Positions 56,097 to 64,000 of a DNA stretch of 64,000 nt are shown here, in pieces (the stretch's first letter is position 1; the number at the start of each line of letters is the position of its first letter). Position numbers and translations under genes: made by a program. Below the pieces are notes generated by a model. It searched no databases, was not told the DNA's origin, and saw nothing but the letters and a program-made list of their open reading frames with translations. Source of the stretch: Acholeplasmatales bacterium (GTDB lineage: Bacteria; Bacillota_I; Bacilli_A; Acholeplasmatales; Anaeroplasmataceae). The DNA lies in contig JAFRXJ010000027.1 in NCBI GenBank assembly GCA_017441525.1, positions 22,625 to 86,624 on the forward strand, given 5' to 3'.

Positions 56097-57164
56097 GTGA
56101 AAAGAAAGCTGTTTTTAATAATTACATCTTTAATATTGTTGTTTACTATTTCATCTTGTTCATCAAGAAATTCAAGTAAACAGATAAACGATAATCCATC
56201 ATCAAAATATATAAAATATGATACTGACGATTATTCAGTGCCTGATCCAATAAATCACTCAGATATTGAAGTGACATTTGATTGTAATAATGGTTTTAAA
56301 TATTTATCACATTTAAGCTCTGATAAAAAAGTATTAAAGCCTTCTAAAGAACCTACAAAAGTTGCTTCTACATTTGAAGGCTGGTATAGTGATGAAGCAC
56401 TAACTAAAAAATTTAATTTCACATCTACTTATTCTCAAGCTGTTACAGTATATGCTAAATATGAAACTAATTTTGAAGAATTAAGTAATTTATTATATGA
56501 ACAAACTATTTTATCAAATATTAAAGTTGTTTCAACATTCTCAAATGATATGTCTTATTCTTCTAAAACTGAAGTTATAGGTAGTGGAGTAATTATAAGT
56601 GCATCACAAACTGGATATTATGCCCTAACTAATTATCATGTAATTTGTAATGATAAGCATACTACATTTGAAAAATATGAAATATATGATTGTTACAATA
56701 ACAAATATATAGTTTCAGACCCAGAAAAAGATATTTATTCAGATATAAATTATGATTTAGCAATCATAAAATTTAATAGAATTGATGCTTACGGAGAAAC
56801 TGTAAAGGAATTATTAAATGATATTTCATTTTCTAATTTTATGCCAAAAGAAAATGATACAGTTATCGCAATAGGTAATCCTCATAAGATAATGAATTCT
56901 ATATCTTATGGTAAATATTTAGGAAATATTAAATACACTACTACTGATGATTTAAAAGATAAATCAAATATTAATTTTAATGTCATGACACATTCTGCCA
57001 AGATTGAAACAGGTTCTTCTGGTGGTATGGTTGTTGATTCAAACTTAAGATTAGTTGGTATTAATTTTGCATGTAAATTATCAAATGATAAATTTGAATA
57101 TTCACTTTCAATACCACTAGAAAAAGTAATTGAATTTATATTAGATTATGAAAAGAAGGATTAA
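56097..57164 (+). CDS. Trypsin-like lipoprotein protease with an InlB-type repeat
   Basis: 355 residues. Signal peptide and lipobox ISSC (Cys21) indicate lipid anchoring outside the cell. A Listeria-Bacteroides (InlB B-type) repeat (about 57-122, EGWYSDEALTKKF) precedes an S1C-type serine protease domain with His181 (TNYHV), Asp220 (NYDLAII) and Ser308 (GSSGG), an intact triad. No PDZ domain follows, so it differs from HtrA. Start GTG at 56097 with AGGTGG 7 nt upstream. Monocistronic. Confidence 0.88.
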   Translation: MKRKLFLIITSLILLFTISSCSSRNSSKQINDNPSSKYIKYDTDDYSVPDPINHSDIEVTFDCNNGFKYLSHLSSDKKVLKPSKEPTKVASTFEGWYSDEALTKKFNFTSTYSQAVTVYAKYETNFEELSNLLYEQTILSNIKVVSTFSNDMSYSSKTEVIGSGVIISASQTGYYALTNYHVICNDKHTTFEKYEIYDCYNNKYIVSDPEKDIYSDINYDLAIIKFNRIDAYGETVKELLNDISFSNFMPKENDTVIAIGNPHKIMNSISYGKYLGNIKYTTTDDLKDKSNINFNVMTHSAKIETGSSGGMVVDSNLRLVGINFACKLSNDKFEYSLSIPLEKVIEFILDYEKKD

Positions 57165-57178
57165 TCCTTCTTTTTTAT
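57150..57178 (+). terminator. Terminator after the protease gene
   Basis: AAGAAGGATTAATCCTTCTT, stem including the stop codon, then six T on the plus strand. Confidence 0.8.
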
Positions 57179-57181
57179 TAA

Positions 57182-57208
57182 CAAAAAAGGCTGATTTTCT
57201 CAGCCTTA
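57182..57208 (-). terminator. Terminator after the tandem lipoprotein genes
   Basis: AAGGCTGA (57187-57194) pairs with TCAGCCTT (57200-57207), TTTTTT on the minus strand. Confidence 0.9.
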
Positions 57209-57211
57209 ATT

Positions 57212-58501
57212 TTATTTATAGAAATGTAGTCCTTCAAAGGCATTATTCTTCTTTGCCTTTTTAATAAATGAATCTATTTTCTTATTATAATTAGTTGAAG
57301 TTGCAATAATTTTATGAGTTGATTTTGAATTACCCTTTTCAGTGTATTTCTTACCTATATAAGCATCAGTTATAAGCTTATTAGAGTTTAATGTTTCAAT
57401 ATATTCTTTAGTCCACTCAAATTCAATATTTGTCTTGCTTACTCCTTCTTCTGAAAAATATGAATAAGTAAATCCATCAAAATCAGTATCATAGCTAATC
57501 CAGATTTCTCTTTGAATATAAGAACCCTTATATTCATTATCAATTATATCATGAAGATCTTCATCTTCAGTTTTAGTAGATTCTGTTCTAGCCTTCTTCT
57601 CATAATAATAATTAAATAAATCATAAGTTAGATGGGTCTTGGTTTTAAGAATTATTTCTTTATCTGTTAATTCAAAGCTCGTTTCATAAAAATCCTTATA
57701 TTCATCTTCATAAAAATCACTCAAATATAGAGAATAGTTATTTGGTTGATATGACTCTACAGGAAGATAGTTAGAATAATTATAACTATATTTCTTATCT
57801 CCCTTATATGCCACATAATTTTTATATAAATCTGAATAATCAGGTGGTGTTACGGTAATAGAATCATTTAAATATGTGTATTCTTCATCGTTTACTTTTT
57901 CTTTATTATTCATATGATTTTCATTATATGTATATGTTACAGAATTCTTAACATAATTTCCACCATCAATAGAATATTTATTATCTTTAAACTTCATATA
58001 ACCAGCAACTATATCTTTAGAATTTTCTTTTGTTGCTTCCTTATATTTATCATATGATACTTTAATTGAAGTCTTTTTACCTTCATATGTATAAAGTTCT
58101 GCAGAGATATCATTTTCATTTTCTTGATGCATTTTAGCATATACTTCATTTGAAATATTAGCACTATTTTCTAATTTAACCTTGTCATATATATTATCAT
58201 TATTATTATCAAATGCGTTAGTCTTTTTAATTACTGATTTTAAAGTTTCTATTTGTTTAAATGAAAATGATTCTTCTTCAGCCTTTAAGGAAACTGTACC
58301 ATGTGTTGCATCATATATTTTTCCAAAAACATCATCAAAACTATCACTCTTATTAAATGATATTGTATTATTATCTTTTGTTAACTCTATTGACTCTACT
58401 GCTTTACCTTTTTTAGGTGCCTTAATTGATGAGTTAGAACATGAAGCTAAAACTACACCTGTAAAAGCTAATGCTGCCAATGAAATAATCGCTTTTTTCA
58501 T
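57212..58501 (-). CDS. Secreted lipoprotein, unknown (paralogue A)
   Basis: 429 residues with signal peptide and lipobox LASC. The mature protein is rich in Lys, Tyr, Asp and Ser, with no known domain. Start chosen at the ATG of MKKAII at 58501, 7 nt after GGGAGGA; the longest frame adds only a TTG-derived MGGFN. The N-terminal motif NTISFNKSDSFDDVFG and the ending KKNNAF correspond to NKDSNFEDVYDALAG and KKNNAY in its upstream neighbour, so the two are paralogues and likely cotranscribed. Confidence 0.82.
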   Translation of the reverse strand: MKKAIISLAALAFTGVVLASCSNSSIKAPKKGKAVESIELTKDNNTISFNKSDSFDDVFGKIYDATHGTVSLKAEEESFSFKQIETLKSVIKKTNAFDNNNDNIYDKVKLENSANISNEVYAKMHQENENDISAELYTYEGKKTSIKVSYDKYKEATKENSKDIVAGYMKFKDNKYSIDGGNYVKNSVTYTYNENHMNNKEKVNDEEYTYLNDSITVTPPDYSDLYKNYVAYKGDKKYSYNYSNYLPVESYQPNNYSLYLSDFYEDEYKDFYETSFELTDKEIILKTKTHLTYDLFNYYYEKKARTESTKTEDEDLHDIIDNEYKGSYIQREIWISYDTDFDGFTYSYFSEEGVSKTNIEFEWTKEYIETLNSNKLITDAYIGKKYTEKGNSKSTHKIIATSTNYNKKIDSFIKKAKKNNAFEGLHFYK

Positions 58502-58516
58502 ATTAAATCCTCCCAA

Positions 58517-59830
58517 TTAGTCATTATATTTGAATTCAATATTTTTGTATGCATTATTCTTCTTACATTTCTTTTGCAATTTAGAAATCTTCTTAGAATA
58601 ATCATCTTTATTAGAGCCGAGAATTATAGTTGTCTTTTGTGTGCCCTTCACTGTGTATTCTTTACCCTTAATTTCATTTTCAAATTCTTCATTATAAGAT
58701 ACATTATCTAAATAATCTTGGTTATAAACTCTCTTGTAATTTACTTTAAACTTTTCAGATATATTTGCATAAGAAAGTGTTAAATAGTGACTATCATGAT
58801 TATCATATCTTTCGTTAGTATAATCAATCCAGATTTCTGTCTTAACCTTACTTCCCTTATAATCAGTATTAATTAAATTCTTAACAGTATTAGCATCATA
58901 TGAAATACCATATTTATTTAGATAATCATTAATATTATTTGCTACTGTAGGTGTGTATGATGAACTACCTGTTATAATTATATAATTATCAGTTAATTCA
59001 AACTTGTAATCACATATATCTTTTAAGCCTTCATCATATGGTAAATAATAGCCTAAGGTATAACTTCTAGGAGAGTATGGATTTTTAAATGCTTCAGTTA
59101 TTGAATAATTATATTCTTTTCCATCTGTATCATAACCATATTTATAATCACCATAGTGTTCATCATTAGATTCTTCCTTGTCATTTACATATTTGTATGT
59201 AGAGAGGCCAGCCTTTTCAGTTGTGCTTTTTTTATCGACACTTGTTGTAACATTAGATTTTACATAATCATATTGTCCAAAATCAACTTCTTGATTTCCG
59301 CCACGGTCTCTATTATATTTTCCAGCACCCATTTCAATTTCAGTAAATGAACCTTTCATTGAATCGACATTTGATTTGTTGCTAGCACTATATTTTGTAT
59401 AAGAATTAAAGTATGTTTCTTTGCTGTAATTACTATTACTATCAGTGTCTTCTTTGAAATATGCATCTGTAAATAATTCTTCCTTCATTGACTGAGTATA
59501 AGTTTCATACATAAATTTATGATTTGGATTTTCGATAAAATTTGTACGTGTATATTTAGTAGATGCTTTAGTTTTCACTGTATAAGCATAAGAATAACAA
59601 TTATAATCTTTCATTGTATAATCAGGATAAAAATCAAATCCAGCTAATGCATCATATACATCTTCAAAGTTACTATCTTTATTTAATTCTATTTTTTGAC
59701 CATTAACATCAACGCTAATGCTACTTACTTCACTACCTTTGCTTTTAGGCTTCTTGATTGTGTTTCCGCATGATGCTAAAACAAAACCAGACAATACAAT
59801 TGCGCCTAATGATAAACAAACTTTTTTCAT
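58517..59830 (-). CDS. Secreted lipoprotein, unknown (paralogue B)
   Basis: 437 residues, lipobox LASC, Tyr/Asn/Ser-rich. Beta-rich with a Cys pair only at the lipobox and near the end. Related to the next lipoprotein along the whole length in style, with matching N- and C-terminal motifs. GAGGGG precedes the ATG by 6 nt. First of the pair, with a 15-nt gap between the coding regions. Confidence 0.82.
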   Translation of the reverse strand: MKKVCLSLGAIVLSGFVLASCGNTIKKPKSKGSEVSSISVDVNGQKIELNKDSNFEDVYDALAGFDFYPDYTMKDYNCYSYAYTVKTKASTKYTRTNFIENPNHKFMYETYTQSMKEELFTDAYFKEDTDSNSNYSKETYFNSYTKYSASNKSNVDSMKGSFTEIEMGAGKYNRDRGGNQEVDFGQYDYVKSNVTTSVDKKSTTEKAGLSTYKYVNDKEESNDEHYGDYKYGYDTDGKEYNYSITEAFKNPYSPRSYTLGYYLPYDEGLKDICDYKFELTDNYIIITGSSSYTPTVANNINDYLNKYGISYDANTVKNLINTDYKGSKVKTEIWIDYTNERYDNHDSHYLTLSYANISEKFKVNYKRVYNQDYLDNVSYNEEFENEIKGKEYTVKGTQKTTIILGSNKDDYSKKISKLQKKCKKNNAYKNIEFKYND

Positions 59831-59914
59831 TTAAATCCCCTCCACGTTTATTAAATTTTTTATTATTTGCTTATAATTTAATTTTATATTATCAATATAA
59901 AAATGTAAATAAAT

Positions 59915-59950
59915 AAGAAAAAAGATACAATCAAATCAAATGTATCTTAA
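59915..59950 (-). terminator. Terminator after the ATP-grasp gene
   Basis: AAGATACA (59941-59948 on the minus strand) pairs with TGTATCTT (59922-59929), then TTTTTC; the TGA stop lies in the loop. Confidence 0.75.
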
Positions 59951-60790
59951 TAATTCTTTTATATAATCCATAAATATTTTTCTCATTGGATATCCTAAAT
60001 AATTAAATGAGGCAAAGCCAGGATTTGTGTTAGCTTCGCAAAATAATAATTTATTATTATCTCCAAAGATATAATCAACACTAATTATATCTCCCTTTAA
60101 TTCTTTAGAAAGTCTTAAAGATTGTTCTTTTATTTTGTCATTCAATTCAAAATGATAAGATAGGCCACCTTGGGCAAGATTTGACATGAAGCCTGATTCA
60201 TTTTTTCTTTCACAGGCACCAATCACTTTATCTCCTACAATAAATACTCTTACATCTTTTCCATAAGATGTCTTAATAAATTCTTGAATGATATATTCGT
60301 CTAAATTTATTGTCTTTAAAATATCATTATATTCTTTTTCATTATTAATAACATAAATGTTATTACCTTGCTTACCAAAACGATATTTTAGGATAAAAGG
60401 AAGACCTAAATTATCAACAATTTCATCATATTTTATGATATTTGAATGAATAGTTTTTATTTGATTTATACCTAAATTATTGGCAATATTATGAGTTTTT
60501 AATTTGTCACAACAATTTATAATTGTATAACTTGAATTAATAATTTTTATGCCTCTTTTTTCAAATATTTCACATACATTTATATCGTTTCCACGAAGTA
60601 AAACAAGTTTAGGTAAATCACTTATTTCTTTAGAATCATAATATATTTTATTATCTTTTTCTTGGAATAAATCATAAAACATTAGCTTGGCATTTATGCC
60701 ATTTTTTATTGCTTCATCTAGCATTCTTGTTGCAGAATTAGGCATATCTTCTTTAAATGAAATACTATATAAAATCCATAAATCTTCCAT
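59936..60790 (-). CDS. RimK-like ATP-grasp ligase
   Basis: 284 residues. ATP-grasp features: FILKYRFGKQGNNIYVI (lysine/glycine loop), YIIQEFIKTSYGKDVRVFIVGDKVIGA and LFCEANTNPGFASF (metal-binding Glu-Asn). Members join a carboxylate to an amino or thiol acceptor (for example RimK/LysX or glutathione-type ligases); the substrate is not evident. Start at the ATG at 60790 with AGAGGA upstream; a longer frame (60808) overlaps rluD. The rluD stop is 10 nt upstream. Confidence 0.85.
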   Translation of the reverse strand: MEDLWILYSISFKEDMPNSATRMLDEAIKNGINAKLMFYDLFQEKDNKIYYDSKEISDLPKLVLLRGNDINVCEIFEKRGIKIINSSYTIINCCDKLKTHNIANNLGINQIKTIHSNIIKYDEIVDNLGLPFILKYRFGKQGNNIYVINNEKEYNDILKTINLDEYIIQEFIKTSYGKDVRVFIVGDKVIGACERKNESGFMSNLAQGGLSYHFELNDKIKEQSLRLSKELKGDIISVDYIFGDNNKLLFCEANTNPGFASFNYLGYPMRKIFMDYIKELLRYI

Positions 60791-60800
60791 ATAGATTCCT

Positions 60801-61703
60801 CTAATCAATCTTTTCTAATGTATCTAAGAATTCTTTAAAATATGTAGGCAATTCAGAATCAAATTCCATCCATTCTTTAGTTCTTGGATGAATAAATCCT
60901 ATTTTTTTTGCATGTAAGAATTGACCTTGATCACCTATTACTTTTCTTCTTCCATATACTTTATCTCCAACAAGTGGATGATCAATATATGATAGATGTA
61001 CTCTAATTTGGTGAGTTCTTCCTGTCTCTAACTTACATTCTATATAAGTAAATCCTTTATATCTTTGTAAAACCTTGAAATTAGTAATAGCTTCCTTACC
61101 ATCTTTATCAACTGCCATTTTCTTTCTATCTTCTTTACTTCTAGCAATTGGAATATTGATTCTTCCCTTATCTTCTTTTATTTCACCATAGACTAGGGCA
61201 TGATAAACTCTATTACATTCATGTTTTTTAAGCTGTTCAGTTAAAGCAAGGGATGCTGCATCATTTTTGGCAACCATAATTAAACCTGTAGTATCTTTAT
61301 CAATTCTATGAACGATACCTGGTCTTATAACTCCATTAATATCTGATAGATCATCCATTTCATATAATAAGCCATTTACAAGGGTACCACTATCAACACC
61401 AGCACCTGGGTGTACTACCATTCCTTTAGGCTTATTTATAACGGCAACATCAGAATCTTCATATACAATATCAAGCTTTAAATCCTCAGCTTCTAATTCT
61501 AGCTTTTTAGGTTCTGGTTCATTTATATCTATTTCATCATTTTCTTGGGCCTTTTGGCTTGGTTTAAATGATTTTCCATTAACTAAAATGAAGCCATCTT
61601 CTATTAACTTTAATATATTATTTCTTGTTTTATTAGGCAATAATTCAGCAATAACCTTATCTAGTCTTATACCCTCATACTGCTTCTCTACTTTTAGCTT
61701 CAT
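60801..61703 (-). CDS. rluD: 23S rRNA pseudouridine synthase RluD-type
   Basis: 300 residues: S4 RNA-binding domain at 1-60, PseudoU synthase domain with HRIDKDTTG carrying catalytic Asp135, RTHQIRVHL and GDKVYG. Modifies 23S rRNA. Overlaps lspA by 29 nt, the conserved lspA-rluD arrangement. Confidence 0.96.
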   Translation of the reverse strand: MKLKVEKQYEGIRLDKVIAELLPNKTRNNILKLIEDGFILVNGKSFKPSQKAQENDEIDINEPEPKKLELEAEDLKLDIVYEDSDVAVINKPKGMVVHPGAGVDSGTLVNGLLYEMDDLSDINGVIRPGIVHRIDKDTTGLIMVAKNDAASLALTEQLKKHECNRVYHALVYGEIKEDKGRINIPIARSKEDRKKMAVDKDGKEAITNFKVLQRYKGFTYIECKLETGRTHQIRVHLSYIDHPLVGDKVYGRRKVIGDQGQFLHAKKIGFIHPRTKEWMEFDSELPTYFKEFLDTLEKID

Positions 61704-62220
61704 ATTTTTTCTTTCTCCTATCAGCGAAGAAAATTAAATCTATCGCAAATAATATTAATCCAACAACTAAATAAACATCTGCGACATTACATATAGCAAA
61801 TGTACTATTAAATAATTTTTCCCAGATAAAATCTAAGAATATAAAATCAATCATATCTACTACACCGGGTCTTGCCTTTTGTAGTCCATCAATATTCATT
61901 ACTATTCTATCAAATAGATTACCAACACAGCCAGCCATAATCATTGTTAATAAAAATGATTTATATTTTTCTTTTTTCCAATCATTTTTAGAACAAAAAT
62001 ATGCTAAAACTATTGTAGCAATAAAAGATACAATTACAAGTAGCCAGCCTGCATCACTTAGCATTGAAAAACCAGCTCCATCATTATATTCAATTGTCAG
62101 TGAAAAAACATGAGGTATCGCACCTACTGTTGTGTTAGGAGCTATGTATAATTGAGTTAAATATTTAGTTAATTGATCAATTATAAATAGCATTCCAAAT
62201 ATAACTAATGTAATAGCCAT
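61675..62220 (-). CDS. lspA: Lipoprotein signal peptidase (signal peptidase II)
   Basis: Cleaves prolipoproteins after lipid addition. 181 residues, four membrane helices, catalytic Asp104 (NLFDR) and Asp148 (NVADVY), plus IDQLTK at 14-19. The protein and a C-terminal basic tail of about 20 residues are otherwise typical. It processes the four lipoproteins of this window. Confidence 0.96.
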   Translation of the reverse strand: MAITLVIFGMLFIIDQLTKYLTQLYIAPNTTVGAIPHVFSLTIEYNDGAGFSMLSDAGWLLVIVSFIATIVLAYFCSKNDWKKEKYKSFLLTMIMAGCVGNLFDRIVMNIDGLQKARPGVVDMIDFIFLDFIWEKLFNSTFAICNVADVYLVVGLILFAIDLIFFADRRKKKYEAKSREAV

Positions 62221-62221
62221 C

Positions 62222-62566
62222 TTAAATCACTCCAAACCAGAATAATAATAACATAATTAAATAAACTATTATAAGAGGAATTATTGAATCATGAAGGCAT
62301 ACAATCCATATACCTTCTACCTCACCTTCTGTAATAGCTTTGTAATATAAATACTGTATTAAAAAATAAACAACTATTAAGAAATTTCCTGCAATAAAAA
62401 CAATAAATTTTAAATAATTTACATATATTGCAAAATTAATTAATAAAGCTAAAGGGGCAGATATAACTAATAAAGATAATAATAGAGCCCCAATAAACGC
62501 AAATATCTTTTCTTTTTTAGAACTATTATAACTATATAATTTTTTAGATACTTCTTTATAATTCAT
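62222..62566 (-). CDS. Small three-helix membrane protein, unknown
   Basis: 114 residues with three hydrophobic segments (about 22-45, 48-70, 85-112). No family recognised. It starts 2 nt after the PDZ-protease gene and ends 1 nt before lspA, so it is translationally coupled to both. Confidence 0.65.
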   Translation of the reverse strand: MNYKEVSKKLYSYNSSKKEKIFAFIGALLLSLLVISAPLALLINFAIYVNYLKFIVFIAGNFLIVVYFLIQYLYYKAITEGEVEGIWIVCLHDSIIPLIIVYLIMLLLFWFGVI

Positions 62567-62568
62567 AA

Positions 62569-63561
62569 TTATAACCCTCTTAAATAATCTATTGCGTCAC
62601 TTAGCTTATCTACTTTAACTAATTTCATTCTATCTTTATTTTTTAATTTATTATATGCCACTAGGGCATCATCATAATTTCCTGAAGGACAGAAAAATAT
62701 ATCAATATTATCATCGTAGGCAGTTGGTACTTTTTCTTTTATTCCACCTATTTTACCTACAGATTTATCATATTCTATTGTTCCTGTACCAGAAATCTTT
62801 TTCCCTTTAGTTAAATCTTCTTCAATTAATTGATTGTAGATACAAAGAGTTTGTAAAAGTCCACCAGATGGTCCACCTACATTCTCATAATTGATTTTAA
62901 CTTTAGGGTTTATAGTTTTATAATCAATATTAAATCTTTCAGCAAATGCAAATGCATCAACATCCTTTTTCCAAGTAATATCAATATTTTTATTATTTCT
63001 AATAATATGAATAATATCTCCATCATTAATTTCTTTTAAAGATTCATATAATTCATCTCTTGAATCATTTCCAATATCATTATGGCCTACTACTTTATCT
63101 CCAATTTTAAACTGAGATCCTTTTTTATACCATGTGACATCAAATGATTTAAATGAATAATTAATATTAATATCATCTTTAATCAATTTAGCCTCATCGT
63201 AGGCATTAATTATAGCTAGCTCAATACTTGAATAATAATCAAGTTTTGAAGCTTCAGCTTCTTCAATATCAGTTAAATTATTATATTTTTTTGAAGGCTC
63301 ATATTTTTCTATATTTGTATCAAATATAGATAATATATTTTGAAATATTGTTGAATGATTAAAAGATATTACATAAATAGTTGAAAAGCTTCCAGATACT
63401 TCATAATTTGTATCAACATCTACTACTGATTCAAATTTTTCAGTATCACCTTTCAATATAACATTATATTTAGTTCTAATTGTACAAATTAGAATAATTG
63501 GAATATATATTATCGAAATAAATAAAATATGAAATTTATAATGCTTTAACAAATATTTCAT
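62569..63561 (-). CDS. Membrane-bound PDZ and Lon-type protease (YlbL-like)
   Basis: 330 residues. One N-terminal membrane helix (about 10-30), a PDZ-like domain (about 135-200) and a C-terminal S16 Lon-type domain with Ser232 (GPSGG) and Lys275 (GGIKEK), spaced 43 residues as in Lon. It lacks the AAA+ part. It probably degrades or processes envelope or secreted substrates. Overlaps the dCMP deaminase by 4 nt (ATGA). Confidence 0.87.
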   Translation of the reverse strand: MKYLLKHYKFHILFISIIYIPIILICTIRTKYNVILKGDTEKFESVVDVDTNYEVSGSFSTIYVISFNHSTIFQNILSIFDTNIEKYEPSKKYNNLTDIEEAEASKLDYYSSIELAIINAYDEAKLIKDDININYSFKSFDVTWYKKGSQFKIGDKVVGHNDIGNDSRDELYESLKEINDGDIIHIIRNNKNIDITWKKDVDAFAFAERFNIDYKTINPKVKINYENVGGPSGGLLQTLCIYNQLIEEDLTKGKKISGTGTIEYDKSVGKIGGIKEKVPTAYDDNIDIFFCPSGNYDDALVAYNKLKNKDRMKLVKVDKLSDAIDYLRGL

Positions 63562-64000
63562 TCTGAAGATTTTAAAGTAATTTCAATTGGAGACATCTTT
63601 TCATATGTAATGCCTGCCGCATCAAGCATTCTCTTAGAAGCTTGATCTGAAACTGTTCCTTTATGAATTTCTGTCATATAAACAATATGCTTAATTCCAG
63701 ATTGAATTAATAGCTTTGCACATTCATTACATGGAAATAATGTTACATAAACAGTTGCACCCTTAAGATTTCCTGAAGAATTTAAAATTGCATTAGCTTC
63801 AGCATGAACAACATAAGGATATTTATTATTTAATTCATCAGTGTTTCCTTTTCCCCATGGGAAAATGTCATCACTACAGCCTCTTGGAAAGCCATTATAG
63901 CCAATTCCAATAATTCTCTTATCGTGATTTACAAGACAAGCACCTACTTGTGTTGATGGGTCCTTACTTCTTTTTGCTGATAATAAGGCAACACCCATAA
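63558..64000 (-). CDS. comEB: dCMP deaminase, ComEB-like (5' end beyond window)
   Basis: Converts dCMP to dUMP, feeding ThyA. Zinc motif HAEANAIL and PCNECAK, plus GYNGFPRGCSD. The internal ATG at 63998 gives 146 residues, but ComEB proteins start about 15-20 residues earlier (the usual YFMGVALLSAKRS), so the start lies past the right edge and the gene is partial. Confidence 0.9.
   Translation of the reverse strand, partial: MGVALLSAKRSKDPSTQVGACLVNHDKRIIGIGYNGFPRGCSDDIFPWGKGNTDELNNKYPYVVHAEANAILNSSGNLKGATVYVTLFPCNECAKLLIQSGIKHIVYMTEIHKGTVSDQASKRMLDAAGITYEKMSPIEITLKSSE

Overview
The window is AT-rich bacterial chromosome, tightly packed, with nearly every gene on the minus strand. UGA is used as a stop (for example in the tetR/transporter and yqeK-rsfS/yqeH neighbourhoods), so this is the standard code, not the mycoplasma code. 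Gene content (T-box leader on ileS, FMN riboswitch on ribU, rpsO-pnp, yqeG-yqeH-yqeK-rsfS block, short HisG plus HisZ, MutS2, ComEB-type dCMP deaminase, SepF) points to a low-GC Bacillota, probably a gut-type member of class Bacilli near the Erysipelotrichia/RF39 side; the exact taxon is inference. No insertion sequences, prophage or CRISPR array are visible.

Layout, left to right. 1-3.6 kb: a catabolite-controlled sugar operon (tetR, GPH-family symporter, alpha-galactosidase cut by the window edge) whose promoter overlaps a perfect cre-like site. 3.6-6.3 kb: pnp and rpsO. 6.4-7.5 kb: two uncharacterised genes that may be one frame-disrupted gene. 7.6-15.4 kb: ribF, truB, thiN, mutS2, two small membrane proteins, plsC, folA, thyA. 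15.5-18.3 kb: a short ssb, then an unknown gene with deoC and deoD. 18.4-21.4 kb: ileS with a complete T-box leader. 21.4-26.3 kb: marR, a heterodimeric ABC exporter and a HAD phosphatase. 26.4-33.2 kb: YcxB-like protein, a PNPOx-like flavoprotein, tRNA-Gln(CUG), enolase, ribU with its FMN riboswitch, gpmI and an unknown protein. 33.3-34.0 kb: an unknown plus-strand gene. 34.1-36.6 kb: yqeG, yqeH and a fused yqeK-rsfS. 36.7-39.1 kb: membrane protein, lipoprotein, xpt.

39.2-44.8 kb holds the most unusual locus: a four-gene operon with its own promoter and terminator encoding a MukBEF/Wadjet-type condensin (JetA-, JetB- and JetC-like) followed, in place of the JetD nuclease gene, by the cell-division protein SepF. 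The genes overlap or abut (15-nt gap, 1-nt overlap, 2-nt gap), so the proteins are probably made together. This suggests a housekeeping or division-linked condensin rather than a plasmid-defence system.

44.9-48.4 kb: ychF, ppa, pgm. 48.5-55.9 kb: a nine-gene histidine operon (hisZGDCBHAF-IE) lacking a histidinol-phosphatase. 56-60 kb: three secreted lipoproteins, one a trypsin-like protease with an InlB-type repeat, the other two tandem paralogues of unknown function. 60-64 kb: ATP-grasp ligase, rluD, lspA, small membrane protein, a PDZ/Lon-type membrane protease and a truncated dCMP deaminase gene.
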